The notes under the pieces are model-generated. The model was not told the origin of the DNA. It made no database searches and saw only the letters and a list, made by a program, of their open reading frames with translations. A stretch of DNA of 18,271 nt from Deltaproteobacteria bacterium GWA2_55_10 (GTDB lineage Bacteria; Desulfobacterota; GWC2-55-46): contig MGPL01000107.1 in NCBI GenBank assembly GCA_001797415.1, positions 1 to 18,271 of the forward strand. Direction: 5' to 3'. The position numbers and the translations under genes were made by a program. Of this stretch, positions 5,580 through 12,414 are shown one piece after another. Position 1 is the stretch's first letter, and each line of letters starts with the position of its first letter.

Positions 5580-6620
5580 CTATCTGTTCTCAAGCACCAC
5601 CTTGAGGGCCTTCTCCTCTCTGGCGTGGGAGTAAGTATCATAGGCCTTCATGATATCGTCGAGCCTGAAATGGTGCGTTACAAGGCTTTCAGGATGGAGC
5701 GCCCCGGAGAGCACGCTCTTCAGGAGCATCGGGGTCGTCACGGTATCGACAAGCCTTGTCGTAAGCGTGATATTCTGGGCCCAGAGCTTCTCCATGTGGA
5801 GGTCTACCGGCTCTCCGAAGACGCCGATATTCGCGATATGCCCGCCGGGCGCGATTATCGATTCGCATATCCGGAAGGTAATAGGCGTGCCCACGGCCTC
5901 TATCGCGACATCCACGCCCTTCTTGCCCGTAAGCTCCATAACCCTGTCTGCAATGTCCGCGCCCGTGCTGATCAAGGTATCGGTCGCGCCGAGTTCTCTG
6001 GCGACCGAGAGCCTGCCCTCGTCAACGTCCATCACGATTATCCTTGCCGGGGAATAGAACTTTGCCGTAAGCAGGGCTGCCAGGCCTATGGGACCCGCGC
6101 CCACGATGCCGACCGTATCTCCGGGCTTTATCTGGCCGTTCAGGACGCCGCATTCGAACGCGGTCGGGAATACGTCCGAGAGCATGACGGACGCATCCTC
6201 GTTGATCTCTTCAGGAATCCTGTACAGGCTGGTGTCGGCGTACGGTATGCGGACATATTCGGCCTGCGTGCCGTCGATGAGGTGGCCGAGTATCCAGCCG
6301 CCGTGCTCGCAGTGCGAGTACATGCCTCTCTTGCAGAACTCGCATGAGCCGTCGGATGTGATGCACGAGATCAGGACCTTGTCTCCCTTTTTGAAGTTCC
6401 TCACCCCGCTGCCGACCTTTTCGATTATTCCTATGCCCTCGTGCCCGAGCACCCTTCCGTCTTCCACATCACGGACATCGCCCTTCAATATATGAAGGTC
6501 GGTGCCGCATATCGTGGTCTTCACGACCTTTACAATGGCATCCTCATCGTCCTTTATCTGCGGCTTCGGCCGCTCCTCCCAGGCCTTTTTGCCCGGGCCG
6601 TGATATACAAGCGCTTTCAT
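5580..6620 (-). CDS. Zinc-dependent medium-chain alcohol dehydrogenase (346 aa)
   Basis: NAD(P)-dependent oxidoreductase of the MDR/ADH family, probably acting on a short alcohol or aldehyde; the substrate is not predictable. Catalytic-zinc residues: Cys38 (in TICGTDLH) and His60-Glu61 (GHEG), with Asp148 near the usual fourth position. Rossmann motif GAGPIG is at 173-178, and Asp197 after the second strand favours NAD over NADP. The structural-zinc loop has Cys93, Cys96 and Cys103, but the first position is Asp90 rather than Cys. The frame stays open to 6662, but ATG at 6620 has GGAGGAGG just upstream and gives the family's usual MKALVYHGPG start. It has its own promoter (6685-6712) and a terminator at 5537-5568, so it is probably monocistronic. 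Confidence 0.9.
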   Translation of the reverse strand: MKALVYHGPGKKAWEERPKPQIKDDEDAIVKVVKTTICGTDLHILKGDVRDVEDGRVLGHEGIGIIEKVGSGVRNFKKGDKVLISCITSDGSCEFCKRGMYSHCEHGGWILGHLIDGTQAEYVRIPYADTSLYRIPEEINEDASVMLSDVFPTAFECGVLNGQIKPGDTVGIVGAGPIGLAALLTAKFYSPARIIVMDVDEGRLSVARELGATDTLISTGADIADRVMELTGKKGVDVAIEAVGTPITFRICESIIAPGGHIANIGVFGEPVDLHMEKLWAQNITLTTRLVDTVTTPMLLKSVLSGALHPESLVTHHFRLDDIMKAYDTYSHAREEKALKVVLENR

Positions 6621-6684
6621 GTCAGTTCCTCCTCCAGGACAAAACACAACCGTTAATGCCATAAAAAAAAGACCTTCTATTTAG

Positions 6685-6712
6685 AGCATATATTCGCGGA
6701 TAGGGATGTCAA
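6685..6712 (-). promoter_or_regulatory. Sigma-70-type promoter for the alcohol dehydrogenase
   Basis: On the minus strand a consensus TTGACA (6712-6707) and TATGCT (6690-6685) are separated by 16 bp. The predicted start near 6678 gives a leader of about 58 nt that contains a run of eight T (6668-6661). The -35 lies just past the end of the HIT gene, so the dehydrogenase need not depend on ispG-HIT transcription. Confidence 0.55.
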
Positions 6713-6730
6713 GAAGGTGGCGGAGAGTGG

Positions 6731-7147
6731 TCAGAAGGGGAATTCCTCTTTGAGCGCTTTCCTTAGAAGGGCGAGCGTCCTGTCCAGTTCCTCTTGAGAG
6801 TACGGCACAGCGGCCCCTGCGCCCCAGACAGGGCCGGGCCATGCGCGGTCGGTCTTGAACCGTCCTATGACATGTACATGGAGTTGCGGCACGATGTTGC
6901 CGAGCGCGCCGATATTTATCTTGTCCGCGCCGAATAGCTTCTGGACTGTCTTCGAGGCAACGGCTATCTCGTCCATGAGGACTGCCCTGTCATCAACAGA
7001 GAGGTCGTGAATCTCTCTTACCCCTTCACGCATGGGCACGAGTATCAGCCATGGAAAAGACGAATCGTTCATGAGAAGGGCATCGGATAGACTCAGCTGG
7101 GCTATTTCGATTGTGTCGGCCTGGAGGCGATGGTGGAGGGTGAACAT
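6731..7147 (-). CDS. HIT-family protein (138 aa)
   Basis: Histidine-triad superfamily protein, expected to be a nucleotidyl hydrolase or transferase; the substrate is unknown. The motif is Q88-L-H90-V-H92-V-I, with H90 at the nucleophile position; the first His of the triad is Gln. Asn84 precedes it, and a WPGPVWG segment follows about 17 residues after the motif. ATG at 7147 is preferred to the frame's upstream start: AAGG lies seven bases before it, and the ispG stop codon TAA is separated from it by one base. The tight junction indicates one transcript and translational coupling with ispG, a neighbour with no obvious biochemical link. Confidence 0.88.
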   Translation of the reverse strand: MFTLHHRLQADTIEIAQLSLSDALLMNDSSFPWLILVPMREGVREIHDLSVDDRAVLMDEIAVASKTVQKLFGADKINIGALGNIVPQLHVHVIGRFKTDRAWPGPVWGAGAAVPYSQEELDRTLALLRKALKEEFPF

Positions 7148-7148
7148 C

Positions 7149-8216
7149 TTACGACCTTCTCTCCTCCAAAATCTTCCCAATCTCTTCCATCACCCTGTCC
7201 ACTATCTCCGATTCCTTGACCTTGCCCACTGCCTTGCCTTTTATGTAGAGCATGCCCGAGCGGTCGCCTCCGGCAATCCCGATATCCGCCTCGACCGCCT
7301 CGCCGGGGCCGTTAACGACGCAGCCCATTATCGCGACCTTTATGGAATCTGTGAGGCCCGAGAGCCTCTTCTCTATCTCCTCTGCTATCTTTACGCTGTT
7401 GAACTTGAGCCTTCCGCAAGTCGGGCATGAGACTATGGTCGCGCCGCGCTTCCTTATATCAAGCGCCTTCAGTATCTCCCATCCTGCCCTGACCTCGTCA
7501 ACAGGGTCGCCCGTGAGCGATACGCGCATGGTATCTCCGATGCCCTCTGAGAGGAGCACCCCCAGGCCGACCGCCGATTTTATGCTGCCCGCAAAGACCG
7601 TGCCTGCCTCCGTGATGCCTATGTGGAACGGATAATCTACCATTTGAGCGAGGAGCCTGTAGCTCTTTACAGTGAGCGGCACGCTCGATGCCTTGAGCGA
7701 TATTTTTATTTCCGTGAAGTCCATGTCCTCGAGTATCGAGATATGACGCATGGCGCTCTGTACGAGCGCGGCGGGCGTAGGGTGGCCGTGTTCTGCGAGT
7801 ATGTCTTTTTCGAGAGAGCCCGCGTTCACGCCTATCCTTATGGGCACAGACCTCTCCTTCGCCGCTTTTACTACCTCCCTTATCCTCCTTATGTCGCCTA
7901 TGTTGCCGGGGTTTATCCTGAGGCAATCGACCCCGCCATCCAAAGAGACGAGAGCGAGCCTCCAATCGAAGTGGATGTCTGCCACGAGCGGGATTGAGAT
8001 CGACCTCTTTATCTCCGCGACGGCATTCGCGGCGTCCATGTCAGGCACGGCAACGCGCGCTATCTCGCAGCCAGCCGCCTCGAGAGCCTTTATCTGGCCG
8101 ACGGTCGCGTTTACGTCAGCGGTCTCGGTGCAGGTCATCGACTGCACCGAAATAGGGGCGTCTCCGCCTACCCTGACATTGCCTATGCGTATCTCTTTTG
8201 TCTTTCTTCTCGCCAT
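7149..8216 (-). CDS. ispG: IspG (GcpE), HMBPP synthase, flavodoxin/ferredoxin type (355 aa)
   Basis: Penultimate step of the MEP isoprenoid pathway: reduces methylerythritol cyclodiphosphate to HMBPP with a [4Fe-4S] cluster. The N-terminal TIM-barrel is evident (VGGDAPISVQSMT, VADIHFDWRLAL, LRINPGNIG). The C-terminal cluster ligands are Cys264 and Cys267 (CPTC), Cys299 (MGC) and Glu306 (NGPGE). Length matches the short bacterial form without the extra plant/chlamydial domain. The frame is open to 8270, but a promoter overlaps that extension. ATG at 8216 has GGGGG ten bases upstream and gives the usual basic start MARRKTKEIRIG. It is transcribed divergently from pabB and followed immediately by the HIT gene. 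Confidence 0.96.
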   Translation of the reverse strand: MARRKTKEIRIGNVRVGGDAPISVQSMTCTETADVNATVGQIKALEAAGCEIARVAVPDMDAANAVAEIKRSISIPLVADIHFDWRLALVSLDGGVDCLRINPGNIGDIRRIREVVKAAKERSVPIRIGVNAGSLEKDILAEHGHPTPAALVQSAMRHISILEDMDFTEIKISLKASSVPLTVKSYRLLAQMVDYPFHIGITEAGTVFAGSIKSAVGLGVLLSEGIGDTMRVSLTGDPVDEVRAGWEILKALDIRKRGATIVSCPTCGRLKFNSVKIAEEIEKRLSGLTDSIKVAIMGCVVNGPGEAVEADIGIAGGDRSGMLYIKGKAVGKVKESEIVDRVMEEIGKILEERRS

Positions 8217-8241
8217 TTGATGAGCCCCCAAAGCAAAAAAT

Positions 8242-8270
8242 ATACTATAATCCTTTTCTCTTTGCATCAA
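8242..8270 (-). promoter_or_regulatory. Sigma-70-type promoter for ispG-HIT
   Basis: On the minus strand TTGATG (8270-8265) is followed after 17 bp by TAGTAT (8247-8242), or after 15 bp by TATAGT (8249-8244). The start would be near 8236, leaving a leader of about 20 nt with a GGGGG ribosome binding site. This excludes the two upstream in-frame ATG codons as real starts. Confidence 0.5.
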
Positions 8271-8285
8271 TTAACAATTTTCTTG

Positions 8286-8421
8286 CCTCAGGCTTCAAAC
8301 AAGCTCCGTATGCGAGGCCCCGGTTAAATCGGGGAGCGAGGAATGAGGCGTACTCTTTCCGTACGCCGCAGTAACGAGCGACAATGACAACAAAGCAGAT
8401 GGACTTTTTCAGCAGCCTGCA
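8286..8421 (-). repeat. MITE-like palindromic repeat, copy 1
   Basis: About 130 bp, roughly 85% identical (by eye) to the reverse complement of 16590-16721. The intact end reads CTTTTTCAGCAGCCTG; the opposite end is decayed (CAGGCTTCAAACAAG). Internal hairpins are GGCGTAC-TCTTTCC-GTACGCC and CCCCG-N7-CGGGG. It has no coding capacity and fills the gap between the divergent ispG and pabB promoters. The strand given is arbitrary, chosen so that copy 2 is plus. Confidence 0.8.
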
Positions 8422-8422
8422 C

Positions 8423-8449
8423 TTGACCAGTGACGCTTAAGGGTAGTAT
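8423..8449 (+). promoter_or_regulatory. Promoter for pabB, abutting repeat copy 1
   Basis: TTGACC (8423-8428) and TAGTAT (8444-8449) are separated by a short 15-bp spacer. Initiation near 8456 would leave only about five bases before the pabB ATG at 8462. There is no ribosome binding site in that stretch (CTTTCCCCTCT), consistent with near-leaderless translation. The -35 begins two bases past the repeat. Confidence 0.4.
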
Positions 8450-8461
8450 CCTTTCCCCTCT

Positions 8462-9790
8462 ATGCTGATAAAAGAGATAACAGGTACCGGCCCTGCGGAG
8501 GCCTTCATCGCCCTCCGTGGGCTCGGCATGCCGTTCCTGCTTAACGGCCTTAAGTTCTCTTACGCCGGGGCAGGGCCGCTTACGGTGGTTAAGACCGAGA
8601 ACGGCGTTACTGTTGTCGACAACATGCCGGCAGAGTTCGCGGACCCTTTCGAGGCCCTCTCTGCGCTGCTCAAGGCATACGATATCCCGCAAGGGCCTTT
8701 CCCGTTGTGCTCTGGGGCAGTCGCGTACTTCTCGTACGACCTCAAGGGGCTCATAGAGCCGAAGGCATCCGCCGTAATAAAAAAAGGCCTTGCCATACCC
8801 GAGTGCGTGGCCGGCATCTACGACCCTGTATTCGTATTCGATCATGAAAAAGAAAAGGGCTTTCTTGTCTCGGCAACGGGCGATGGAGAACGGTTCGAGG
8901 CATACCTGAACAGGCTTGGAGCAGGGGCAAGGCTAAAGGCAGCAGAGATCGGCAGGGCAGCGGGCATGCGCTCTGATTTCACAAGGGACGAGTATATCTC
9001 AGCCGTTGCCAGGGCCAAAGAATTTATAGCAGCCGGAGACATTTACCAGATAAACCTCTCACAGAGGCTCACCATAGACTGGCAGGGCGACCCGTTCGCT
9101 CTTTACCTTTCGCTCGTCGAGAGATACCCGGCGCTCTATTGCTCATTCCTCGACTATGGAGGCTTCCAGATTATTTCCAATTCCCCTGAAAACCTCCTTA
9201 GGGTCTCAGGCGGAGTTGCCGAGACATCTCCCATAAAGGGCACACGGAGCCGGGGAAAGACACCGGAAGAGGACCGGGCCCTGATAGAAGAATTGAAAGC
9301 CAGCCGCAAGGAGATGGCCGAGCATGTAATGATAGTGGACCTCGAAAGGAACGACTTGGGAAAAATATCGGTCCCGGGCAGCGTCGAGGTCTCGTCTTTT
9401 GCTAAGATAGAGACATACCCTCACCTGCACCACATGGTCTCGACCGTAAGGGGAAGGCTTAAAAAAGGCATAAGCGCGCCTGCTGCCCTCAGGCAGATAT
9501 TCCCCGGCGGCTCCATAACTGGCGCGCCGAAGATCAGGGCAATGGAGATAATAGACGCGCTTGAGTGTCACTCGCGCTCCATCTACACTGGCGGCATCGG
9601 CTGGTTCGGCTTCGACGGGTCAGCGGATGTCGCGATGGCCATAAGGACCGCCGTGTACAAGGACGGGGAGCTGAACTTAAGCGTGGGCGGGGGCATTGTA
9701 GCTGATTCAGAGCCTGAGGACGAATACAGGGAGACGCTTCTTAAGGCACGGGACTTCCTCGAAGTCCTGAAATTGGGAGGGGGCGCATGA
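8462..9790 (+). CDS. pabB: Aminodeoxychorismate synthase component I, PabB (442 aa)
   Basis: Converts chorismate plus ammonia to 4-amino-4-deoxychorismate for folate synthesis. The deciding residue is Lys259 in SPIKGTRSRG: PabB enzymes have PIKGT with a catalytic Lys, whereas anthranilate synthase TrpE has PIAGT. Other conserved blocks of the chorismate-utilising domain are DIYQINLSQR (193-202), EHVMIVDLERNDLG (287-300), FPGGSITGAPK (347-357) and GGGIVADS (409-416). Length is close to E. coli PabB. There is no fused glutaminase domain and no pabA/trpG in the window, so the amidotransferase partner must be elsewhere. Its stop codon overlaps the pabC start. No ribosome binding site precedes the ATG. 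Confidence 0.94.
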   Translation: MLIKEITGTGPAEAFIALRGLGMPFLLNGLKFSYAGAGPLTVVKTENGVTVVDNMPAEFADPFEALSALLKAYDIPQGPFPLCSGAVAYFSYDLKGLIEPKASAVIKKGLAIPECVAGIYDPVFVFDHEKEKGFLVSATGDGERFEAYLNRLGAGARLKAAEIGRAAGMRSDFTRDEYISAVARAKEFIAAGDIYQINLSQRLTIDWQGDPFALYLSLVERYPALYCSFLDYGGFQIISNSPENLLRVSGGVAETSPIKGTRSRGKTPEEDRALIEELKASRKEMAEHVMIVDLERNDLGKISVPGSVEVSSFAKIETYPHLHHMVSTVRGRLKKGISAPAALRQIFPGGSITGAPKIRAMEIIDALECHSRSIYTGGIGWFGFDGSADVAMAIRTAVYKDGELNLSVGGGIVADSEPEDEYRETLLKARDFLEVLKLGGGA

Positions 9791-10641
9791 AGCTCAAGGT
9801 CTTTATAAACGGAAAAATATTGCCCGAAGACAAGGCCTGCGTCTCGGTCTTCGACAGGGGCCTCTCCTACGGAGACGGCATCTACGAGACAATGAAGGCC
9901 AGGGACGGGCAGCCGCTTTTCCTCAATGAACACCTTAAGAGGCTCAGGACCGGAGGCAGATTCCTCGGGCTCACCGGGATAAAGGGATTCGAGGATATGA
10001 TAAGGGGCGGCGCTCTACAAAAACTCCTCAACGCGAACGGACTTGGCAGAGGCGAGGCCTATGTGAAGCTTCTTGTCACCAGGGGCACTGACAAGGCCGG
10101 CCACCTGCCTGCAAAGGGCATAAGTCCGACTCTCATCATAATCGCGAAACCCATTGACACTGCATTGATAAGAGGCATACAGGAGAAGGGCGTATCGGCG
10201 GTGTTCGTCGACGATGTACTTCCGGCGCTGCCAGGGGTAAAATCACTCAATTACCTGCCCAGCGTACTCGCAAGGATGAAGGCAAACAGGCGCAGAGCGT
10301 TCGAAGCAATATTCGTAAAGGACGGGTTTGTCGAAGAGGGCAGCTCTTCAAACGTCTTTATCGTAAAAGGCGGAAGGCTCCTTACCCCGCCCCTTTCCGG
10401 GACGCCGTCCGAAGGGGTGCTGGCCGGGGTTACGAGGGCGGCTGTGATGATTGCCTCCAAAAAAAACGGCATCACCGTCAGGGAGACAAGACTTCGACCA
10501 AAGGACCTTTACAGGGCGGATGAAGCCTTTATCACCAACTCAATAATGGACGCGGTCCCCCTGGTTGCAATAGAGGGCAAAAAGGTCGGAGGCGGCAGGC
10601 CCGGCATGCTTACCAGGCTCATGCAAGAACTTCTCAAATAG
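9787..10641 (+). CDS. pabC: Aminotransferase class IV, probably aminodeoxychorismate lyase PabC (284 aa)
   Basis: PLP-dependent fold-type IV enzyme. Lys152 (PGVKSLNYLP) is the Schiff-base lysine and Glu184 (VEEGSSSN) the conserved PLP-nitrogen contact. The N-terminal block FDRGLSYGDGIYET is typical of the D-amino-acid aminotransferase / branched-chain aminotransferase / ADC lyase superfamily. Sequence alone does not separate these; the four-base ATGA overlap with pabB argues for ADC lyase, releasing p-aminobenzoate and pyruvate. GGGAGGGGG within the end of pabB is the ribosome binding site, so the two are translationally coupled. Length is slightly above the usual ~270 residues. Confidence 0.85.
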   Translation: MKLKVFINGKILPEDKACVSVFDRGLSYGDGIYETMKARDGQPLFLNEHLKRLRTGGRFLGLTGIKGFEDMIRGGALQKLLNANGLGRGEAYVKLLVTRGTDKAGHLPAKGISPTLIIIAKPIDTALIRGIQEKGVSAVFVDDVLPALPGVKSLNYLPSVLARMKANRRRAFEAIFVKDGFVEEGSSSNVFIVKGGRLLTPPLSGTPSEGVLAGVTRAAVMIASKKNGITVRETRLRPKDLYRADEAFITNSIMDAVPLVAIEGKKVGGGRPGMLTRLMQELLK

Positions 10642-10664
10642 GGGCCGTAACCCATTAGCAGTCC

Positions 10665-10693
10665 TTGATTTTTAGAGCCCGATGCGTTATAGT
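10665..10693 (+). promoter_or_regulatory. Strong sigma-70-type promoter placing initiation on the GGDEF start codon
   Basis: TTGATT (10665-10670) and TATAGT (10688-10693) are separated by exactly 17 bp. Initiation seven bases past the -10 falls on or beside the A of ATG at 10700. There is no ribosome binding site upstream. The earlier in-frame ATG at 10682 lies inside the promoter. Confidence 0.65.
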
Positions 10694-10699
10694 CGCGCC

Positions 10700-11770
10700 A
10701 TGGAAATCACTCGCGGCCAGGGCCAGGACCTCAGCTCTTCCGAGTCCAGGGAACTCGAGCAGAAAAGGCTTCAACTCGCCGTTTTTACGGAGCTTGGTAA
10801 GACACTCACCTCTTCGCTTGACCTTAACGAAATCCTCAAAAAAGTAATGGACAAGATAAGCGAGCTCCTGAGGCCGAAGAACTGGTCTTTGCTCCTTTTG
10901 GACGATGGCGCGGGCGAGCTCAAGTTCGAGATAGCGGTCGGCAAGGGCTCGGAGAAGCTCAAGGACCTGAGGCTCAAGGTCGGCGAAGGCGTGGCCGGCT
11001 GGGTAGCCAGGGAGAGAAAGCCCCTTCTCGTGCCGGACGTCAACAAGGACCCGCGCTTCTCGAAAAAGGCCGATGAGGTATCCAACTTCACGACGCAGTC
11101 GATAATCTGCGTGCCGCTCATCACGCGCGGCAGGTGCCTGGGCGTGATAGAACTGATAAACAAGGTGGAGAGCGAAGAGGGCTTCTCGGAAGACGACCTG
11201 CTCATCCTGACAACGCTCGCGGACTTCTCGGCGATAGCGATAGAGAACGCGATATTCTTCCAGAGGGTCCAGGAACTCACGATAACCGACGACCTTACAA
11301 AGCTCTACAACTCGCGCTTTCTTCATTCAAGGCTCGAGTACGAGGTCGAGCGCGCCAAGAGGTTCCGCTATGAGCTTTCGATGATCTTCCTGGACCTCGA
11401 TTATTTCAAGGACGTCAACGACAGGCACGGCCACCTGAGGGGCTCCAAGCTCCTGAAGGAGGTCGCGAGGCTCATACTCTCGCTCATAAGGAACGTTGAT
11501 ATGGCATGCAGGTACGGGGGCGACGAGTTCATCGTGATGATGCCGGGCACATCGAAAAAGAGCGCGGTGATAGTCGCTGAGAAGATACGGGCCGCCATCA
11601 ACGACGCGGTATTCCTCCATGACGAGGGGTTGAACCTGCACCTCACCGCGAGCTTCGGCGTCGCGTCTTTTCCGATGGACGCCGCCGACAAGGACGAGCT
11701 TATTCACAAGGCCGACCATGCCATGTACGACGTAAAGAACAGGACAAGGAACGGAGTTGCCGAGGCATAG
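10700..11770 (+). CDS. GAF-GGDEF cyclic dinucleotide synthase, possible Hypr (cGAMP) type (356 aa)
   Basis: Cytoplasmic signalling enzyme without membrane segments. A short charged N-terminus is followed by a GAF sensor domain (about 25-190; ELGKTLTSSLDL near its start, then CVPLITRGRCLGVIELINK) and a GGDEF domain (about 195-350). The catalytic GGDEF is at 273-277 and an RNVD inhibitory I-site at 264-267, five residues before it. Metal and guanine-site residues are present in FLDLDYFKDVNDRHGH. In the next block, GHLRGSKLL, Ser249 replaces the Asp that contacts guanine in classical diguanylate cyclases. That Asp-to-Ser change is known from Hypr enzymes, which make 3',3'-cGAMP as well as c-di-GMP. 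The start is chosen from the promoter position; the GAF ligand is unknown. Confidence 0.9.
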   Translation: MEITRGQGQDLSSSESRELEQKRLQLAVFTELGKTLTSSLDLNEILKKVMDKISELLRPKNWSLLLLDDGAGELKFEIAVGKGSEKLKDLRLKVGEGVAGWVARERKPLLVPDVNKDPRFSKKADEVSNFTTQSIICVPLITRGRCLGVIELINKVESEEGFSEDDLLILTTLADFSAIAIENAIFFQRVQELTITDDLTKLYNSRFLHSRLEYEVERAKRFRYELSMIFLDLDYFKDVNDRHGHLRGSKLLKEVARLILSLIRNVDMACRYGGDEFIVMMPGTSKKSAVIVAEKIRAAINDAVFLHDEGLNLHLTASFGVASFPMDAADKDELIHKADHAMYDVKNRTRNGVAEA

Positions 11771-11799
11771 AGACGAGACTAATAAGATAAGGCCGCCTC

Positions 11800-11924
11800 T
11801 AAAAATCAGGAATTTTTTCTGAGGTCAAGGAAGGGCGGAACTAAAAAGCGTAGCATATGTTGTGGTATATGTGAGCATTTTTTTTCTGCCCTGACACAGA
11901 GATCCGGAAAAAGAACAATTTTTA
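11800..11924. repeat. Candidate ~125-bp intergenic repeat with imperfect inverted ends
   Basis: The left end TAAAAATCAGGAATTTTTTC and the inverted right end (minus strand: TAAAAATTGTTCTTTTTC) match imperfectly. Inside are a hairpin CATAT-N8-ATATG (near 11856-11873) and long T-runs. It is non-coding and fills most of the gap between the GGDEF gene and the lipoprotein gene. The last part (GGAAAAAGAACAATTTTT, 11906-11923) recurs at 5498-5515 with one change. It may also terminate the GGDEF transcript or carry the lipoprotein promoter; neither is clear. Confidence 0.35.
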
Positions 11925-11949
11925 TAAATATGAAGGAGGTTTCAAGCAG

Positions 11950-12294
11950 ATGAAGAGGCTTATCGCGCTTATCCCGGCAATACTGCTCATCGCGGGATGC
12001 ATGTCGGTAACGAAGACCGAGGGCACCAGGATAGACAGGTCAAAGGTGCTGGAATTAAAACCCGGCGCAACCACACGGCAGGCCGTCATCGCGGCCTTTG
12101 GTACGCCTACGGAGATAAGCTACGAGAACAATGAAGAGAAGATGGTCTACAGCTTCAGGGAAAAGAAGATGCCGGCTTACTTCGGAGGCCTGGTCGAGAA
12201 CGAGGCTTTGAGGAAAGAGGCTGTGACCAGTCTCGAGCTGGTCTTCCGCAACGACGTCGTCTGGTCCTACAGGTTCAAGAGCTCGGAGAACTGA
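11950..12294 (+). CDS. Small lipoprotein, BamE/SmpA-like (114 aa)
   Basis: Lipoprotein signal peptide: MKRLIALIPAIL followed by lipobox L-I-A-G-C17. The residue after Cys is Met, not Asp, which favours outer-membrane sorting. The mature ~97 residues contain LKPGATTRQAVIAAFGTPTE, the hallmark start of the SmpA/OmlA-BamE-like fold, then the strands KMVYSFREK and SLELVFRNDVVWSYRF. It may assist outer-membrane assembly, but many lineage-specific lipoproteins share the fold, so the BamE name is not assigned. ATG at 11950 has a near-perfect AAGGAGGT site. A bidirectional terminator lies about 40 bp downstream. Confidence 0.85.
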   Translation: MKRLIALIPAILLIAGCMSVTKTEGTRIDRSKVLELKPGATTRQAVIAAFGTPTEISYENNEEKMVYSFREKKMPAYFGGLVENEALRKEAVTSLELVFRNDVVWSYRFKSSEN

Positions 12295-12335
12295 GCAGCG
12301 GATTTCAATCTCTGTCGCATACCCTGTTTTAAAAC

Positions 12336-12385
12336 AAAAAGGCGATACGGCCGCCCAGTCGAACCTGGCGGCGTATCGCCTTTTT
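12336..12385. terminator. Bidirectional terminator between lipoprotein and HU genes
   Basis: AAAAAGGCGATACG (12336-12349) pairs perfectly with CGTATCGCCTTTTT (12372-12385), and CCGCC/GGCGG extends the stem past one bulged G. Run of A on the left and T on the right serve the convergent minus-strand HU and plus-strand lipoprotein transcripts. Confidence 0.92.
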
Positions 12386-12414
12386 AGTTTATTCGAATAT
12401 CTGGAGTCCTGCTA

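Noticed and set aside
6621..6662. Longer N-terminus for the alcohol dehydrogenase (MALTVVFCPGGGTD...)
   Set aside because: The extension encodes the ribosome binding site of the inner ATG and is not part of the family's normal start.
8217..8270. Longer N-terminus for IspG
   Set aside because: The extension overlaps the -35/-10 boxes of the ispG promoter, so it would not be transcribed.
8324..8845. Minus-strand open frame across the start of pabB and repeat copy 1
   Set aside because: It is antisense to the well-supported pabB gene, runs into the repeat and shows no recognisable domain or ribosome binding site.
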